Assembly: GCA_031553655.1 (NCBI GenBank)
Contig: JAVBLG010000100.1
Coordinates: forward strand, 1-29,384
Direction of reading: 5' to 3'
Length of the DNA: 29,384 nucleotides
DNA from: JAVBLG01 sp031553655
GTDB taxonomy: Bacteria; Desulfobacterota; Desulfovibrionia; Desulfovibrionales; Desulfovibrionaceae
Shown: one piece after another, positions 6,784 through 14,819 of the stretch
How positions within the stretch are numbered: position 1 is the stretch's first letter
Layout: each line of letters starts with the position of its first letter
Program-made: the position numbers and the translations under genes
The notes under the pieces: generated by a model
Told to the model about the DNA's origin: nothing
What the model saw: only the letters and a program-made list of their open reading frames with translations
The model's database searches: none

Positions 6784-8709
6784 ATGCTTCATTATATTCG
6801 TGCCAATGCCCAATCCTGGGGAGTAAAGGCCGCCTTCGGGATAATTATCCTGGTTTTTGTTTTCTGGGGCATAGGCAATATGCGCAATTCGGGCCCTTCC
6901 GGCGTTCTGGCCACTGTGAACGGCCAGCCGCTGCTTATGTATGATTTTGCCAACAGCTATCGCCGCGCGGAAGAAAATATCCGTCTGCGCAACCCCGGCC
7001 TTACCAGTGAACAATTGATTCAATTGGGCCTCAAACAGCAAGTTTTGCAGCAGATGGTGGCCGACGAGCTTTTGCGCCAGGAAGCGCAACGCGCCGGAGT
7101 GGTGGTCACCCCTGTGGAGTTGCGCCAGCTTATAGAACGTATTCCGGTTTTTCATAATGAAGCCGGAAAGTTTGACCCCGAAGTATACAAAAGAGTACTC
7201 AAGGCTCAAAAAACTTCTCCCGGCCGCTATGAAGAGCAAGTGCGCCGTGATTTGCTTGATCGTAAACTGCGCGAAAACGTCACTGCCGGAGCTTTCATTT
7301 CCGAAGACGAAGCCCGTGGCCTTTTCAATTTTACCAGAGAAAAGCGGGTGATTTCCTATGTGCCTTTTGCTCTGGCCGACTATATGGACAAGGTTTCGCC
7401 GGGTGAAGACGAAATTAAGGCCGCCTATGAAAGCAATCGCGCTTCGTATACCGTGCCGGCCAAAGTGGCGGTGGAATATATTCTGATCAACCCGACTGAA
7501 CTGGGCGATCCGGCAAATGTGAAGCCCGAGGCCGTGGCCGCCTGGTATGAAAAGAACAAGAGCGTCAGATTTGAAGAGCCGGAGCGGGTAAAGGTGCGGC
7601 ATATACTGATTACTCTGGCGCCTGATGCTCCCGAGCCCGATGTGCAAAAGGCCACTAAAAAAATAGATGAAATTTCCGCAGCTCTTAAAAAAGGCGCTAA
7701 ATTTTCCGATTTGGCCGTCAAAGAGTCGCAGGACGCCGGTTCGGCCCCCAAGGGCGGTGAACTGGGCTGGATTACGCGCGGCGAAACTGTGCCGCCCTTT
7801 GAAGAAGCCGCCTTTTCCCTTGCTCCCGGCAAAATTTCGGAGCCGGTGAGGTCGCAGTTTGGCCTGCATCTTATTCAGGTGGAAGAGAAAAAGGCGGCCA
7901 CAGTTAAACCCTTGGCCGAAGTTGAGCCGGAAATACGCAAAATTCTCGCCACCGAGGATGCTTCCGGGCGTATTCGAGACGTGCTTGACAATGCCATTGA
8001 AGCCAACATAGTGGGCAGGCCCATGGCTGAAATTGCCAAGTCGGTCAATCTCAAGGTTATGGAAACCAGTCCGCTTTCCGCCGCCGACCTGGTAAAGGAA
8101 CTTGGTATAAACGAAAAAGGCGCGGCCACTCTTTTGGCTGTGCCGGCCGGGCGTTCTCTGGACACCGCGCTTGAAGCTAAGGACAACGGATTCATTATTG
8201 CTCGTGTAAAAGAGTCTCAGCCGGCCAAGACTCGCGATTTTGACGAAGTAAAATCCGAAGTCGCCGCCAAACTCAAGCGCGAAATGGCCGTTAAAGAAGC
8301 CATGTCGGCCGCTGCCTCCACCCTTAAGGAAATGAAAGACGGCGCTCTGCCGGATAACTTGAAGAGCAGACTCAAGGACAACATCACGGTTGACAAGAGT
8401 GAGCCTGTTCCAGGCCTTGGCGATCAGTTTGAGGTGTCGCAGGCCATCTTTGCCGGAAAGGTGGGTTCGTGGCTGCCTTCGGCTTTTTCCGTGGATAATT
8501 CCGATTTTTCCGGCGCGGTTATTGTGCGCCTGGACAAATCTGTGCTGCCTTCGGAAAGCGAATGGAAGGCGGTTTCCGCCCAGCTTATGACCAGCCTGGC
8601 TGAAAGGCGCAGAGAGGAATTTTTCCAGATTTTCCTTACCTCACTTGGTTCCAAGGCCAAAATTGAACTCAAAGATCCCAACTTTTTACAGGAAGCCGGA
8701 GGCATTTAA
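6784..8709 (+). CDS. ppiD: PpiD-like membrane-anchored periplasmic folding factor
   Basis: 641 aa. A single N-terminal membrane anchor (about residues 13-33, 'AAFGIIILVFVFWGIG') precedes a SurA/PpiD-type chaperone segment (about 40-260). A parvulin peptidyl-prolyl isomerase domain follows at about 265-366 ('VRHILITLAP', 'FSDLAVKESQD', 'GGELGWITRGETVPPFEEAA', 'SQFGLHLIQVEE'). A second SurA-like helical part completes the protein. This is the PpiD layout: it is anchored in the inner membrane, works in the periplasm, and assists folding of secreted and outer-membrane proteins. The ribosome-binding site GAGGTGAGGA precedes ATG 6784. The stop overlaps the next start by one base (TAATG). Confidence 0.88.
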   Translation: MLHYIRANAQSWGVKAAFGIIILVFVFWGIGNMRNSGPSGVLATVNGQPLLMYDFANSYRRAEENIRLRNPGLTSEQLIQLGLKQQVLQQMVADELLRQEAQRAGVVVTPVELRQLIERIPVFHNEAGKFDPEVYKRVLKAQKTSPGRYEEQVRRDLLDRKLRENVTAGAFISEDEARGLFNFTREKRVISYVPFALADYMDKVSPGEDEIKAAYESNRASYTVPAKVAVEYILINPTELGDPANVKPEAVAAWYEKNKSVRFEEPERVKVRHILITLAPDAPEPDVQKATKKIDEISAALKKGAKFSDLAVKESQDAGSAPKGGELGWITRGETVPPFEEAAFSLAPGKISEPVRSQFGLHLIQVEEKKAATVKPLAEVEPEIRKILATEDASGRIRDVLDNAIEANIVGRPMAEIAKSVNLKVMETSPLSAADLVKELGINEKGAATLLAVPAGRSLDTALEAKDNGFIIARVKESQPAKTRDFDEVKSEVAAKLKREMAVKEAMSAAASTLKEMKDGALPDNLKSRLKDNITVDKSEPVPGLGDQFEVSQAIFAGKVGSWLPSAFSVDNSDFSGAVIVRLDKSVLPSESEWKAVSAQLMTSLAERRREEFFQIFLTSLGSKAKIELKDPNFLQEAGGI

Positions 8710-9188
8710 TGGGAAGCGAAGACCGTTATCACCAACTCTGCACATTCACCTGGGGCCAGCTGCATCAGGACGCCAAAAAGCTTGCCCGGCGCCTTAAGGA
8801 TAAAATGCCCTTTAAAGGCATAGTAGCCGTGACCAGGGGCGGGTTGGTGCCTGCCGCCATTATTGCCAGAGAATTGGAAATACGCCTCATCGACACCCTA
8901 TGCATATCCAGCTATCAGGAACGCAGCCAGGGCGACGGAGCCAATATTCTTAAAGGGGTGGAAGGCGATGGCGAAGGTTGGCTGATTATTGACGACTTAG
9001 TGGATACTGGCCGCACCGCGCGTCTGGTGCGCGAATTGTTGCCCAGGGCCTATTTTGCCACGGTTTACGCCAAGCCGGAGGGCCTCCCTCTGGTGGATGA
9101 GTTCATTACCGAAGTTCCGCAGGACACCTGGATTCTCTTTCCCTGGGATTCCGAAGTGCAGTATGCCAAGCCCATTGTCTCCTGCTAA
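8709..9188 (+). CDS. gpt: Xanthine/guanine phosphoribosyltransferase
   Basis: 159 aa, close to E. coli Gpt (152). It would convert xanthine or guanine plus PRPP to the nucleotide in purine salvage. The PRPP-binding motif 'IIDDLVDTGRT' (from residue 93, acidic pair D95-D96) is intact. The N-terminal 'VAVTRGGLVPAAIIARELEI' and the C-terminal 'FPWDSEVQYAKPI' are typical of Gpt rather than of hypoxanthine or adenine enzymes. The start codon shares its A with the ppiD stop, so translation is probably coupled. The transcript ends at the long hairpin 9235-9298. Confidence 0.9.
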   Translation: MGSEDRYHQLCTFTWGQLHQDAKKLARRLKDKMPFKGIVAVTRGGLVPAAIIARELEIRLIDTLCISSYQERSQGDGANILKGVEGDGEGWLIIDDLVDTGRTARLVRELLPRAYFATVYAKPEGLPLVDEFITEVPQDTWILFPWDSEVQYAKPIVSC

Positions 9189-9234
9189 TTAACGAGGCGG
9201 CAAGCAAAAGCGCCTTTTGGCTTATAACCGCGTC

Positions 9235-9304
9235 AAACGGCTTCTCCGGTTCGGGGATAGAACTTATTCGGTTCATCCACAGCCCGGAGAAGCCGTTTTA
9301 TTTG
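9235..9304. terminator. Long bidirectional terminator hairpin between convergent genes
   Basis: A perfect 15-bp stem (9235-9249 with 9284-9298) encloses a 34-nt loop. The loop contains a second imperfect stem built on GGATAGAAC and GTTCATCC. On the plus strand TTTTATTTG follows the stem; on the minus strand only three Ts follow. It separates gpt (plus) from the ThDP enzyme (minus), both ending here. Confidence 0.75.
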
Positions 9305-9328
9305 TTAAAAGAAAGAATTACAAGAATA

Positions 9329-10870
9329 TTATAAACAAATTTCTATGAGGAACGGCCCCTTGCGCTTGACGGCTCCGCTCAGCAGATCGGCCAGACTTTT
9401 GAGGCTGTCGGCCCTGGCCGCTTCCACTCCAAGCCCTTCGGCTAACTTTACCCATCCGAGATCCGGACGGTCCAGGCTGAGCATATCCATGGCGGTTTGT
9501 CCGGCATTTGCACCCACTCTTTTTAGTTCGCCCTGCAAGATTGCATATTTGCGATTGGATAGAATAAGAGTTACGCAGTCAAGATTTTCTCTGGCCTGAG
9601 TCCACAGCGATTGAATGGTATACATGGCTGAGCCGTCGGCCTGTAAGCCTATAACTTTACGCCCCGGAGCGCCAATGGCCGCGCCGGTGGCCAAGGGCAG
9701 GCCCTCGCCTATGGCTCCGCCCATGAGCGGCAACCAGTCGTGGGGTGCGGCCGAGGCGCAGGCGTTGTAAAAATTTTCGCGGCAGGTGATGGTTTCGTCA
9801 ATTACCACAGCCTCATTGGGTAAAAGCGCAGCCACTACGCCGCTTATATTGTCTAGATTAAAGGGCAGAGATGGGCTTGGCAGGCTTGCGGCTTCGCGCT
9901 TTTGCGGAACAAGAGGCTTTGCACCCACAGTTTCGGCCAGGGCGGCCAGAGCTTCTTCCAGATTGTGCTCAGGTCGGGCCAGGGTGTGTAGAACCGCGTC
10001 GGGGCGGCAAAGCACGCTTGGTTGGTCCGGATAGGCGAAAAAGCCCACCGGTTTTTTGGACCCCACCAGGATAATCTGGTCGTATGGGGCCAGTGTTTTT
10101 ACAGCCGTAGGCACGGAATATGGTATGCACGGCAGGTCGAGTCTGTTTCGACCGCGCTGCATTCTTGCATTGACATATTCGCCCATAAGCGTGGCTCCGG
10201 AGGCTTCGGCCAGCCCGGCAGCCAGGTTTAGCCCTTTTTCGCGCAAGGCACGCCCGGCAAGTAACAATAGAGTTTTTTTGCCGTTACGCAACAGACTTGC
10301 GGCCTCATGCACGGCATGGGGGTCCAGGGGGGGATGAGCAGGGGGCGGCAGAGGTGTGCCCGGAACACCACCCTCATTCCAACTTATGTTTGAGGGTAGA
10401 ATCAGGGTGGCAATTTGGCCTGGATGCGTAAGGGCGGCCTGTACCGCTTCGGCGGCGTCGCGGCCCAAGGCGGCGGTGTCGGCCCCGGTGCGCACCCAGT
10501 GCGACACCGGGCGGGCAAAGCCTTCGGTATCAGCGGTAAGGGGCGGGTCGAGCGGACGCTGATAGGTTGCCTGATCGCCCACAATGTTCACCAGAGGGCA
10601 GCGTGACCTGCGGGCATTATGCAGATTGGCCAATGCATTGCCGAGGCCCGGGCCGCAGTGCAGCAGAGTGGCGGCTGGGCGGTCGGCCATGCGGCCATAG
10701 CCTCCGGCCGCTCCGCTGGCCACGCCTTCAAAAAGGGTGAGCACACAGCGTATGCCTGGTATGCGGTCAAGGGCGGCCACAAAATGCATTTCGCTTGTAC
10801 CGGGGTTGGTAAAACAGGTATCAACCCCACAGGCAAGCAGGGTTCGTACAAGGCTTTCGGCTCCGTTCAT
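9329..10870 (-). CDS. ThDP-dependent enzyme of the acetolactate synthase large-subunit type
   Basis: 513 aa. The three-domain ThDP layout is visible. The N-terminal pyrimidine-binding domain has the catalytic Glu E48 ('LTLFEGVASGAAGGYGRM') and 'HCGPGLGNALANLHNARR'. A central domain follows. The C-terminal pyrophosphate domain has 'QADGSAMYTIQSLWTQA' through 'LSNRKYAIL', the DG...N motif. The sequence is nearest in feel to the IlvX/MdlC-like acetolactate synthase homologues often annotated by name only; no small subunit or branched-chain genes are near, so the substrate is unknown. A longer reading begins at 10978, but ATG 10870 has AAGGAG 8 nt upstream and begins the domain. Confidence 0.8.
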   Translation of the reverse strand: MNGAESLVRTLLACGVDTCFTNPGTSEMHFVAALDRIPGIRCVLTLFEGVASGAAGGYGRMADRPAATLLHCGPGLGNALANLHNARRSRCPLVNIVGDQATYQRPLDPPLTADTEGFARPVSHWVRTGADTAALGRDAAEAVQAALTHPGQIATLILPSNISWNEGGVPGTPLPPPAHPPLDPHAVHEAASLLRNGKKTLLLLAGRALREKGLNLAAGLAEASGATLMGEYVNARMQRGRNRLDLPCIPYSVPTAVKTLAPYDQIILVGSKKPVGFFAYPDQPSVLCRPDAVLHTLARPEHNLEEALAALAETVGAKPLVPQKREAASLPSPSLPFNLDNISGVVAALLPNEAVVIDETITCRENFYNACASAAPHDWLPLMGGAIGEGLPLATGAAIGAPGRKVIGLQADGSAMYTIQSLWTQARENLDCVTLILSNRKYAILQGELKRVGANAGQTAMDMLSLDRPDLGWVKLAEGLGVEAARADSLKSLADLLSGAVKRKGPFLIEICL

Positions 10871-11141
10871 GTGAAATCTCCTTATCCAATATTGGTATTC
10901 AACAGTTTTGTTGTTGCTTACGATGGAATCATAGTTAAAATAGTTGTTGAGGCTAAGTAAAAAACGTTGAATATGCAATAGGTGATAAAATAGTTAAAAA
11001 ATATTTTTAAACTGGTACACCATGTTTTACACGTATTTGCACACCTATACACTATTGCAAATTTATTCATCATTAGGCAAAATGTGACAGCGTGCTTATG
11101 TATAGTTTTACATAGTTAGGCTGAGAAGGGCTCATACTGCC
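10871..11141. other. 271-nt AT-rich divergent intergenic region
   Basis: It contains the start regions of the ThDP gene (minus) and the glycosyltransferase operon (plus). It is clearly more AT-rich than its surroundings. Visible items are a 10-bp perfect palindrome CCAATATTGG at 10886-10895 beside the ThDP ribosome-binding site, a possible plus-strand promoter at 11055-11083, and the short repeat TATGTA-TAGTTT-TACATA at 11097-11114. No gene is evident. Confidence 0.55.
11055..11083 (+). promoter_or_regulatory. Candidate promoter of the glycosyltransferase operon
   Basis: TTGCAA at 11055-11060 and CAAAAT at 11078-11083 are separated by 17 nt in AT-rich DNA upstream of the start at 11142. The -10 match is weak (4 of 6), so this is a suggestion only. 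Confidence 0.3.
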
Positions 11142-12749
11142 ATGGGTAGACTTAAAATACTATGTATTAACAGTACATTGGACGCTGCATTCAGAGAGCT
11201 TGGGCATGAGGTATGTTCCATTCGCCCAACTCCGGGCATATATGATGTAATGGAGTTGCTGCCGGAAAATTTTGATCCCGACTTGTTCTTTCAACAGGAA
11301 ATACTGTCGGCGCGGGTTATTTTCAAAAATTTGCATAAGGTGAAATGCCTCAAGGCATTCTGGTCACAAGACACCCACCTGAACATACACTGGCAGAAGT
11401 TTTACGGGCGCTGCTTCGACCTTTTTTTTACCCCGCACATTTCTTTTTTCCGCAATATGCCCGAGGCATGGCATCACCCGCGCATGAAGCGGCTGGCCAT
11501 GCACGGATATGAGCTTGATTGGGTGTCTCACAAGGACAGGCCGCACAGTTTGGCCTTTGCCGGGGTGGTGGACGATTCGCGGCCCATAAGAAAAAATATT
11601 TTGGGCTTGCTTGGCGGCACGTTCCCCCTGGCCATGCGCAAGGGGCTGGCTTTTGCCGATTTGCTTGATTTTTATTGTCATAGCCGTATTTTACCCAATG
11701 AATCCATAGGCTATGAATTGAACTATCGCGTAACGGAAGGAGCTTCGGCCGGATGTTGCGTGCTCAGCCAGAATATTGGGGATGATCTGGAGGCGCTGTA
11801 CAAACCTGATAGTGAGGTGGCTGTTTTTGATAATGGCCTTGAGCTGATGGAAAAGGCGGCTTTTTTACTCAGGCGATCTGATCTGGCCGAACGTATGGGG
11901 CAAAACGCCAGGATGCGTACCATTGAGCGGCACTTGCCCCGGCACAGGGCTGCCGATGTACTGGCAGCCTGCGCGGATATCGCGCCGGAGACACTTACGG
12001 GCAAACGGCATAAGGCTCTTTTTTGCGCCACCATGGCCCAGATGGCCCGCAATGGCAGGATGGACCTGAACAGGGCCCTGTTCAGTGAAAATTTTGCTTC
12101 CTGCCTCGATGATGGCGACGATTTGTGGGGCATATATTTTTTTTATATATCCACATTTTTTTCTCAGGCTGATTTTGTGGATAAATATAGGCGTATTGTT
12201 TATTCCGAAGGACGCAACATCGGCTTTGAAGGACATTTTGCCCTTGCCGCGCATGCCCTTAAGGCCGGGGATGCGCTTTTGTTCGTTGAGGCTTTCAAGT
12301 TTTTGCGGCCCGGCGCGTCCATTCCGACTTCCATGCGCGAGGCCGCGCTGCTGCTGGCGGATCTGGCGGAAGAGTCGGGCCGTAATTTTCAGCCGGGATT
12401 CAATGTGTGCCCCGGTTGGACCACGCCGGAAACCGCTCTGGAAATTCTGGCTTTGGCTTATGCCCAAAACGATAATGATACATTTTTACAGGATAAAATG
12501 CACTGCCTTGCCAGCCGCAGCCGCGCCTATGATTGGTTCAGACTAGGGCTTACGGCTAAAAAGCATCTGGCATACGGCGATGATTGGCGTATAATGTTTC
12601 GATACGGAGTTGAGGCCCTGATTTGTTGCAAGGTTGACGAAGGGCTGGCCGAAATGGAACGCGCCCGTGAAATTGCGCTGCTTAAAGGTGAAATTGACGA
12701 TTTTATCGCTCTGACCGGAAATTTTTCAGCTGTACCGGTCTATTTTTGA
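11142..12749 (+). CDS. CgeB-like glycosyltransferase-family protein
   Basis: 535 aa. Residues 1-290 resemble GT-B glycosyltransferases of the CgeB / Glyco_trans_1_2 type. The N-terminal half is Rossmann-like ('FWSQDTHLNIHWQKFYGRCF'), and the sugar-nucleotide half contains 'NESIGYELNYRVTEGASAGC' and 'ALYKPDSEVAVFDNGLELMEKA'. The last ~240 residues are alpha-helical and not recognisable by eye; they may be repeat-like. I see no signal peptide. It is followed after 33 nt by a second glycosyltransferase with its own strong ribosome-binding site, so the two likely act in one surface-glycan or protein-glycosylation pathway. Donor and acceptor are unknown. Confidence 0.75.
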   Translation: MGRLKILCINSTLDAAFRELGHEVCSIRPTPGIYDVMELLPENFDPDLFFQQEILSARVIFKNLHKVKCLKAFWSQDTHLNIHWQKFYGRCFDLFFTPHISFFRNMPEAWHHPRMKRLAMHGYELDWVSHKDRPHSLAFAGVVDDSRPIRKNILGLLGGTFPLAMRKGLAFADLLDFYCHSRILPNESIGYELNYRVTEGASAGCCVLSQNIGDDLEALYKPDSEVAVFDNGLELMEKAAFLLRRSDLAERMGQNARMRTIERHLPRHRAADVLAACADIAPETLTGKRHKALFCATMAQMARNGRMDLNRALFSENFASCLDDGDDLWGIYFFYISTFFSQADFVDKYRRIVYSEGRNIGFEGHFALAAHALKAGDALLFVEAFKFLRPGASIPTSMREAALLLADLAEESGRNFQPGFNVCPGWTTPETALEILALAYAQNDNDTFLQDKMHCLASRSRAYDWFRLGLTAKKHLAYGDDWRIMFRYGVEALICCKVDEGLAEMERAREIALLKGEIDDFIALTGNFSAVPVYF

Positions 12750-12782
12750 AATTATAGTGTTATGATTTGAAAGGAGTTAAGC

Positions 12783-13796
12783 ATGAGAACGGCTATTTTT
12801 ATACCTCCGCTTCCGCGCGAGAGCGGTGGTGTCAACGTGCTGAAACAGCTTGGCGGGCATTTGTATGAAGCCGGCTTTGAGGTTGTCTTCGTGGTAAGGG
12901 AGGGCCCCGCCGATGAAATCAACGGTGTGCCAGCCGTTTTGTGGGACGATATGAAGCTGGATCAAAATACGATCTGGCTGGTGCCCGAAGGATGGCCCAA
13001 TGCTCTGGCTCCCGGCTTCCAGGCCGGATCGCGCTGCTTTGTGTATGTGCAAAACTGGGCTTTCATGCTTTCCGCTTTGCCTCACGATACCAATTGGAAT
13101 CAGCTTCCGGTGCAATTTCTTGCCGTTTCCGATCCGGTGGCTTGGTATATTGAATTGGTGACCGGGAAAGATGCGGATATTTTGCGCCCCGGAATAGACC
13201 TTGAGCTTTTCCACCCCAGTTCGGATATTGTGCAGAATCCGGGCAAGGCCGTGAAAGGTACTGTGCGCGTAGCCTGGATGCCCCGCAAAAATAAGGGCAT
13301 GGCCCGGCAGATTCGCCAGACGGTCGAGGGGATGATGGCGGTACGCGGCATCAATACCAAAATAAGCTGGATTGAAATAGAAGATCGCACGCCAAAGGAA
13401 GTTGCCGAAATTTTGCGTTCATCGCATCTTTACCTGGCTACCGGTTTTCCCGAAGGCTTGGCCCTTCCCCCGCTTGAGGCCATGGCCAGCGGCTGCCTTG
13501 TGGCTGGATTCGGCGGCCTTGGCGGGTTTGATTATATGCGGCAGGCTTTCGCCGGGCCTACAGCCTATACGCCCTGGTGGCCGCTGCGCGACGTACCTTG
13601 GGGCGGCAACGGTTTTTATGCCGCCGACGCGGACGTTCCCGGCGCGGCCGAATGTTTTCTTCTGGCCATGCACTGCCTGACCACCGGGGGCCTCAGGCTG
13701 GCCGACATACGCAGACAAGTAACCATTACTGCGAATGAGTACAGTATTCAGAATCAATATGATGCCGTTGTCGGCCTGTGGAAGGCATTTGAGTAG
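12783..13796 (+). CDS. GT4-type glycosyltransferase
   Basis: 337 aa. It has a typical GT-B start ('FIPPLPRESGGVNVLKQLGGHL'), and the donor-binding EX7E motif in 'EGLALPPLEAMASGC' (E224 and E232), as in family GT4. The ribosome-binding site AAAGGAG lies just before ATG 12783. It is co-transcribed with the CgeB-like gene upstream and ends before a terminator at 13834-13859. It probably transfers a sugar from a nucleotide donor in the cytoplasm during glycan assembly. The sugar is not predictable from sequence alone. Confidence 0.82.
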   Translation: MRTAIFIPPLPRESGGVNVLKQLGGHLYEAGFEVVFVVREGPADEINGVPAVLWDDMKLDQNTIWLVPEGWPNALAPGFQAGSRCFVYVQNWAFMLSALPHDTNWNQLPVQFLAVSDPVAWYIELVTGKDADILRPGIDLELFHPSSDIVQNPGKAVKGTVRVAWMPRKNKGMARQIRQTVEGMMAVRGINTKISWIEIEDRTPKEVAEILRSSHLYLATGFPEGLALPPLEAMASGCLVAGFGGLGGFDYMRQAFAGPTAYTPWWPLRDVPWGGNGFYAADADVPGAAECFLLAMHCLTTGGLRLADIRRQVTITANEYSIQNQYDAVVGLWKAFE

Positions 13797-13833
13797 GGAA
13801 TTTTGCGGGCGTAGCAAGCGGAATACTCTGGTG

Positions 13834-13859
13834 ACCCTGGGATCAGGGTTTTAATTTTT
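13834..13859 (+). terminator. Rho-independent terminator after the glycosyltransferase operon
   Basis: ACCCTG-GGAT-CAGGGT (13834-13849) is followed by TTTAATTTTT. It lies between the glycosyltransferase stop at 13796 and the TatD-family start, so TatD either has its own promoter or depends on read-through. Confidence 0.7.
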
Positions 13860-13875
13860 GCTATGGAATGAGCGG

Positions 13876-14700
13876 ATGTCTAAAAAAAAACAGCCTCCCC
13901 AAACTTCGCCCTTAACGCTGGGGATGCCCCCTGGCGGGGCCGATGTGCATGCCCATCTTGACAAGGATCATTTTGGGAATGACTTTGATGCGGTAATTGA
14001 TCTGGCGCAGCGTTGCGGCGTGTCTTATATCGGTAATGTTTTTCTTGAACCGGATATTTTTTGGGAGGAGAGGGAACGCTTTACGGGGCGGCCCGGCATT
14101 TTTTTTCTGCTTGGCATACACCCCTGCGATGGTCAGAAGTGTACGCCTGAGGCTCTGGAGCGTATTGAAGAGGCCTTCAAACGTGATAGCCGCATACGCG
14201 CAGCCGGAGAGATTGGTCTCGATTATTATTGGGATGACTGCCCACCAGAAATACAGAAGGCGGCCTTTGTGGCTCAGCTCAAGCTGGCCCGTAAGTATGA
14301 AAAACCCATATGCGTGCATTGCCGCGACGCTGTTGATGATACTCTGGCTATTCTGGAAGGGCAGGGCTTTAAGGGTTACAAGGTGCAGTGGCATTGTTTC
14401 GGGGGTGATAAAAGCCTGGCCGAGCGCATAATAAACAATGGCTGGCATATTTCCGTGCCTGGCCCGGTGGGTTATCCGGCCAATAATGATTTGCGCGAGG
14501 CTGTGAAATATATTCCTCTTGAGCGCATGATGATTGAAACCGACTGCCCCTATCTTGCGCCTCTGGAATGGCGCGGCAAACGCAATGAACCGGCCTTTTC
14601 CGTTTTCACCGCCGCGCGTATAGCCGAAGAGCGGGGTATGGACGCCGCTGAATTGTGGGTGACTTGCGGCGCTACTGCCAAAGCGTTTTTTGCTCTTTAG
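13876..14700 (+). CDS. TatD-family metal-dependent hydrolase
   Basis: 274 aa, near the usual 260 for TatD. It is a TIM-barrel metallohydrolase, in this family a Mg-dependent 3'-5' exonuclease or DNase. Metal ligands are present: H25 and H27 in 'DVHAHLD', Glu in 'RAAGEIGLDYYW', His in 'KPICVHCRDAVDDTLAIL', His in 'QWHCFGGD' and Asp in 'MIETDCPYLAP'. A TTG start at 13858 is possible in frame, but ATG 13876 begins the usual lysine-rich N-terminus and is preferred; the ribosome-binding site is weak either way. The terminator of the preceding operon ends only 17 nt upstream. Confidence 0.88.
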   Translation: MSKKKQPPQTSPLTLGMPPGGADVHAHLDKDHFGNDFDAVIDLAQRCGVSYIGNVFLEPDIFWEERERFTGRPGIFFLLGIHPCDGQKCTPEALERIEEAFKRDSRIRAAGEIGLDYYWDDCPPEIQKAAFVAQLKLARKYEKPICVHCRDAVDDTLAILEGQGFKGYKVQWHCFGGDKSLAERIINNGWHISVPGPVGYPANNDLREAVKYIPLERMMIETDCPYLAPLEWRGKRNEPAFSVFTAARIAEERGMDAAELWVTCGATAKAFFAL

Positions 14701-14742
14701 CCCCTACAATACCCGACACCGGAAATAAAGGTTTTTGGTAAA

Positions 14743-14771
14743 GGGGGTTGGGGGTATGGGGGGAAGGGGGG
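14743..14771 (+). repeat. Four G-tracts, strong potential G-quadruplex, copy B
   Basis: G-tracts of 5, 5, 6 and 6 bases (14743-14747, 14750-14754, 14758-14763, 14766-14771) are joined by TT, TAT and AA. This is a textbook G-quadruplex motif in the 3' region of the TatD-family transcript. Its last two tracts also form the left arm of the hairpin 14760-14808, so the two folds exclude each other. It matches copy A at 29-51 in inverted orientation. Confidence 0.55.
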
Positions 14772-14808
14772 AACCACTTTTTTCCAAAAAGGGGTTCCCC
14801 CCTTCCCC
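14760..14808. terminator. Long bidirectional hairpin between convergent genes
   Basis: A 16-bp perfect stem (14760-14775 with 14793-14808) is continued after one mismatch by CTTTTT/AAAAAG around a 3-nt loop, giving a near-continuous 22-bp hairpin. It lies between the stops of the TatD-family gene (14700) and the beta-helix gene (14820, minus). There is no classical T-tract; the T and A runs lie inside the hairpin. Confidence 0.65.
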
Positions 14809-14819
14809 TCACATAACAA

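Noticed and set aside
6703..7869. 388-codon open frame on the minus strand opposite ppiD
   Set aside because: It lies fully antisense to a clearly coding PpiD gene, has no recognisable domain, and reflects codon-position GC bias.
9329..10870. Sulfoacetaldehyde acetyltransferase (Xsc) as identity of the ThDP enzyme
   Set aside because: The protein is shorter than Xsc and its N- and C-terminal motifs read as the acetolactate synthase / IlvX-like group; no sulfonate genes are adjacent.
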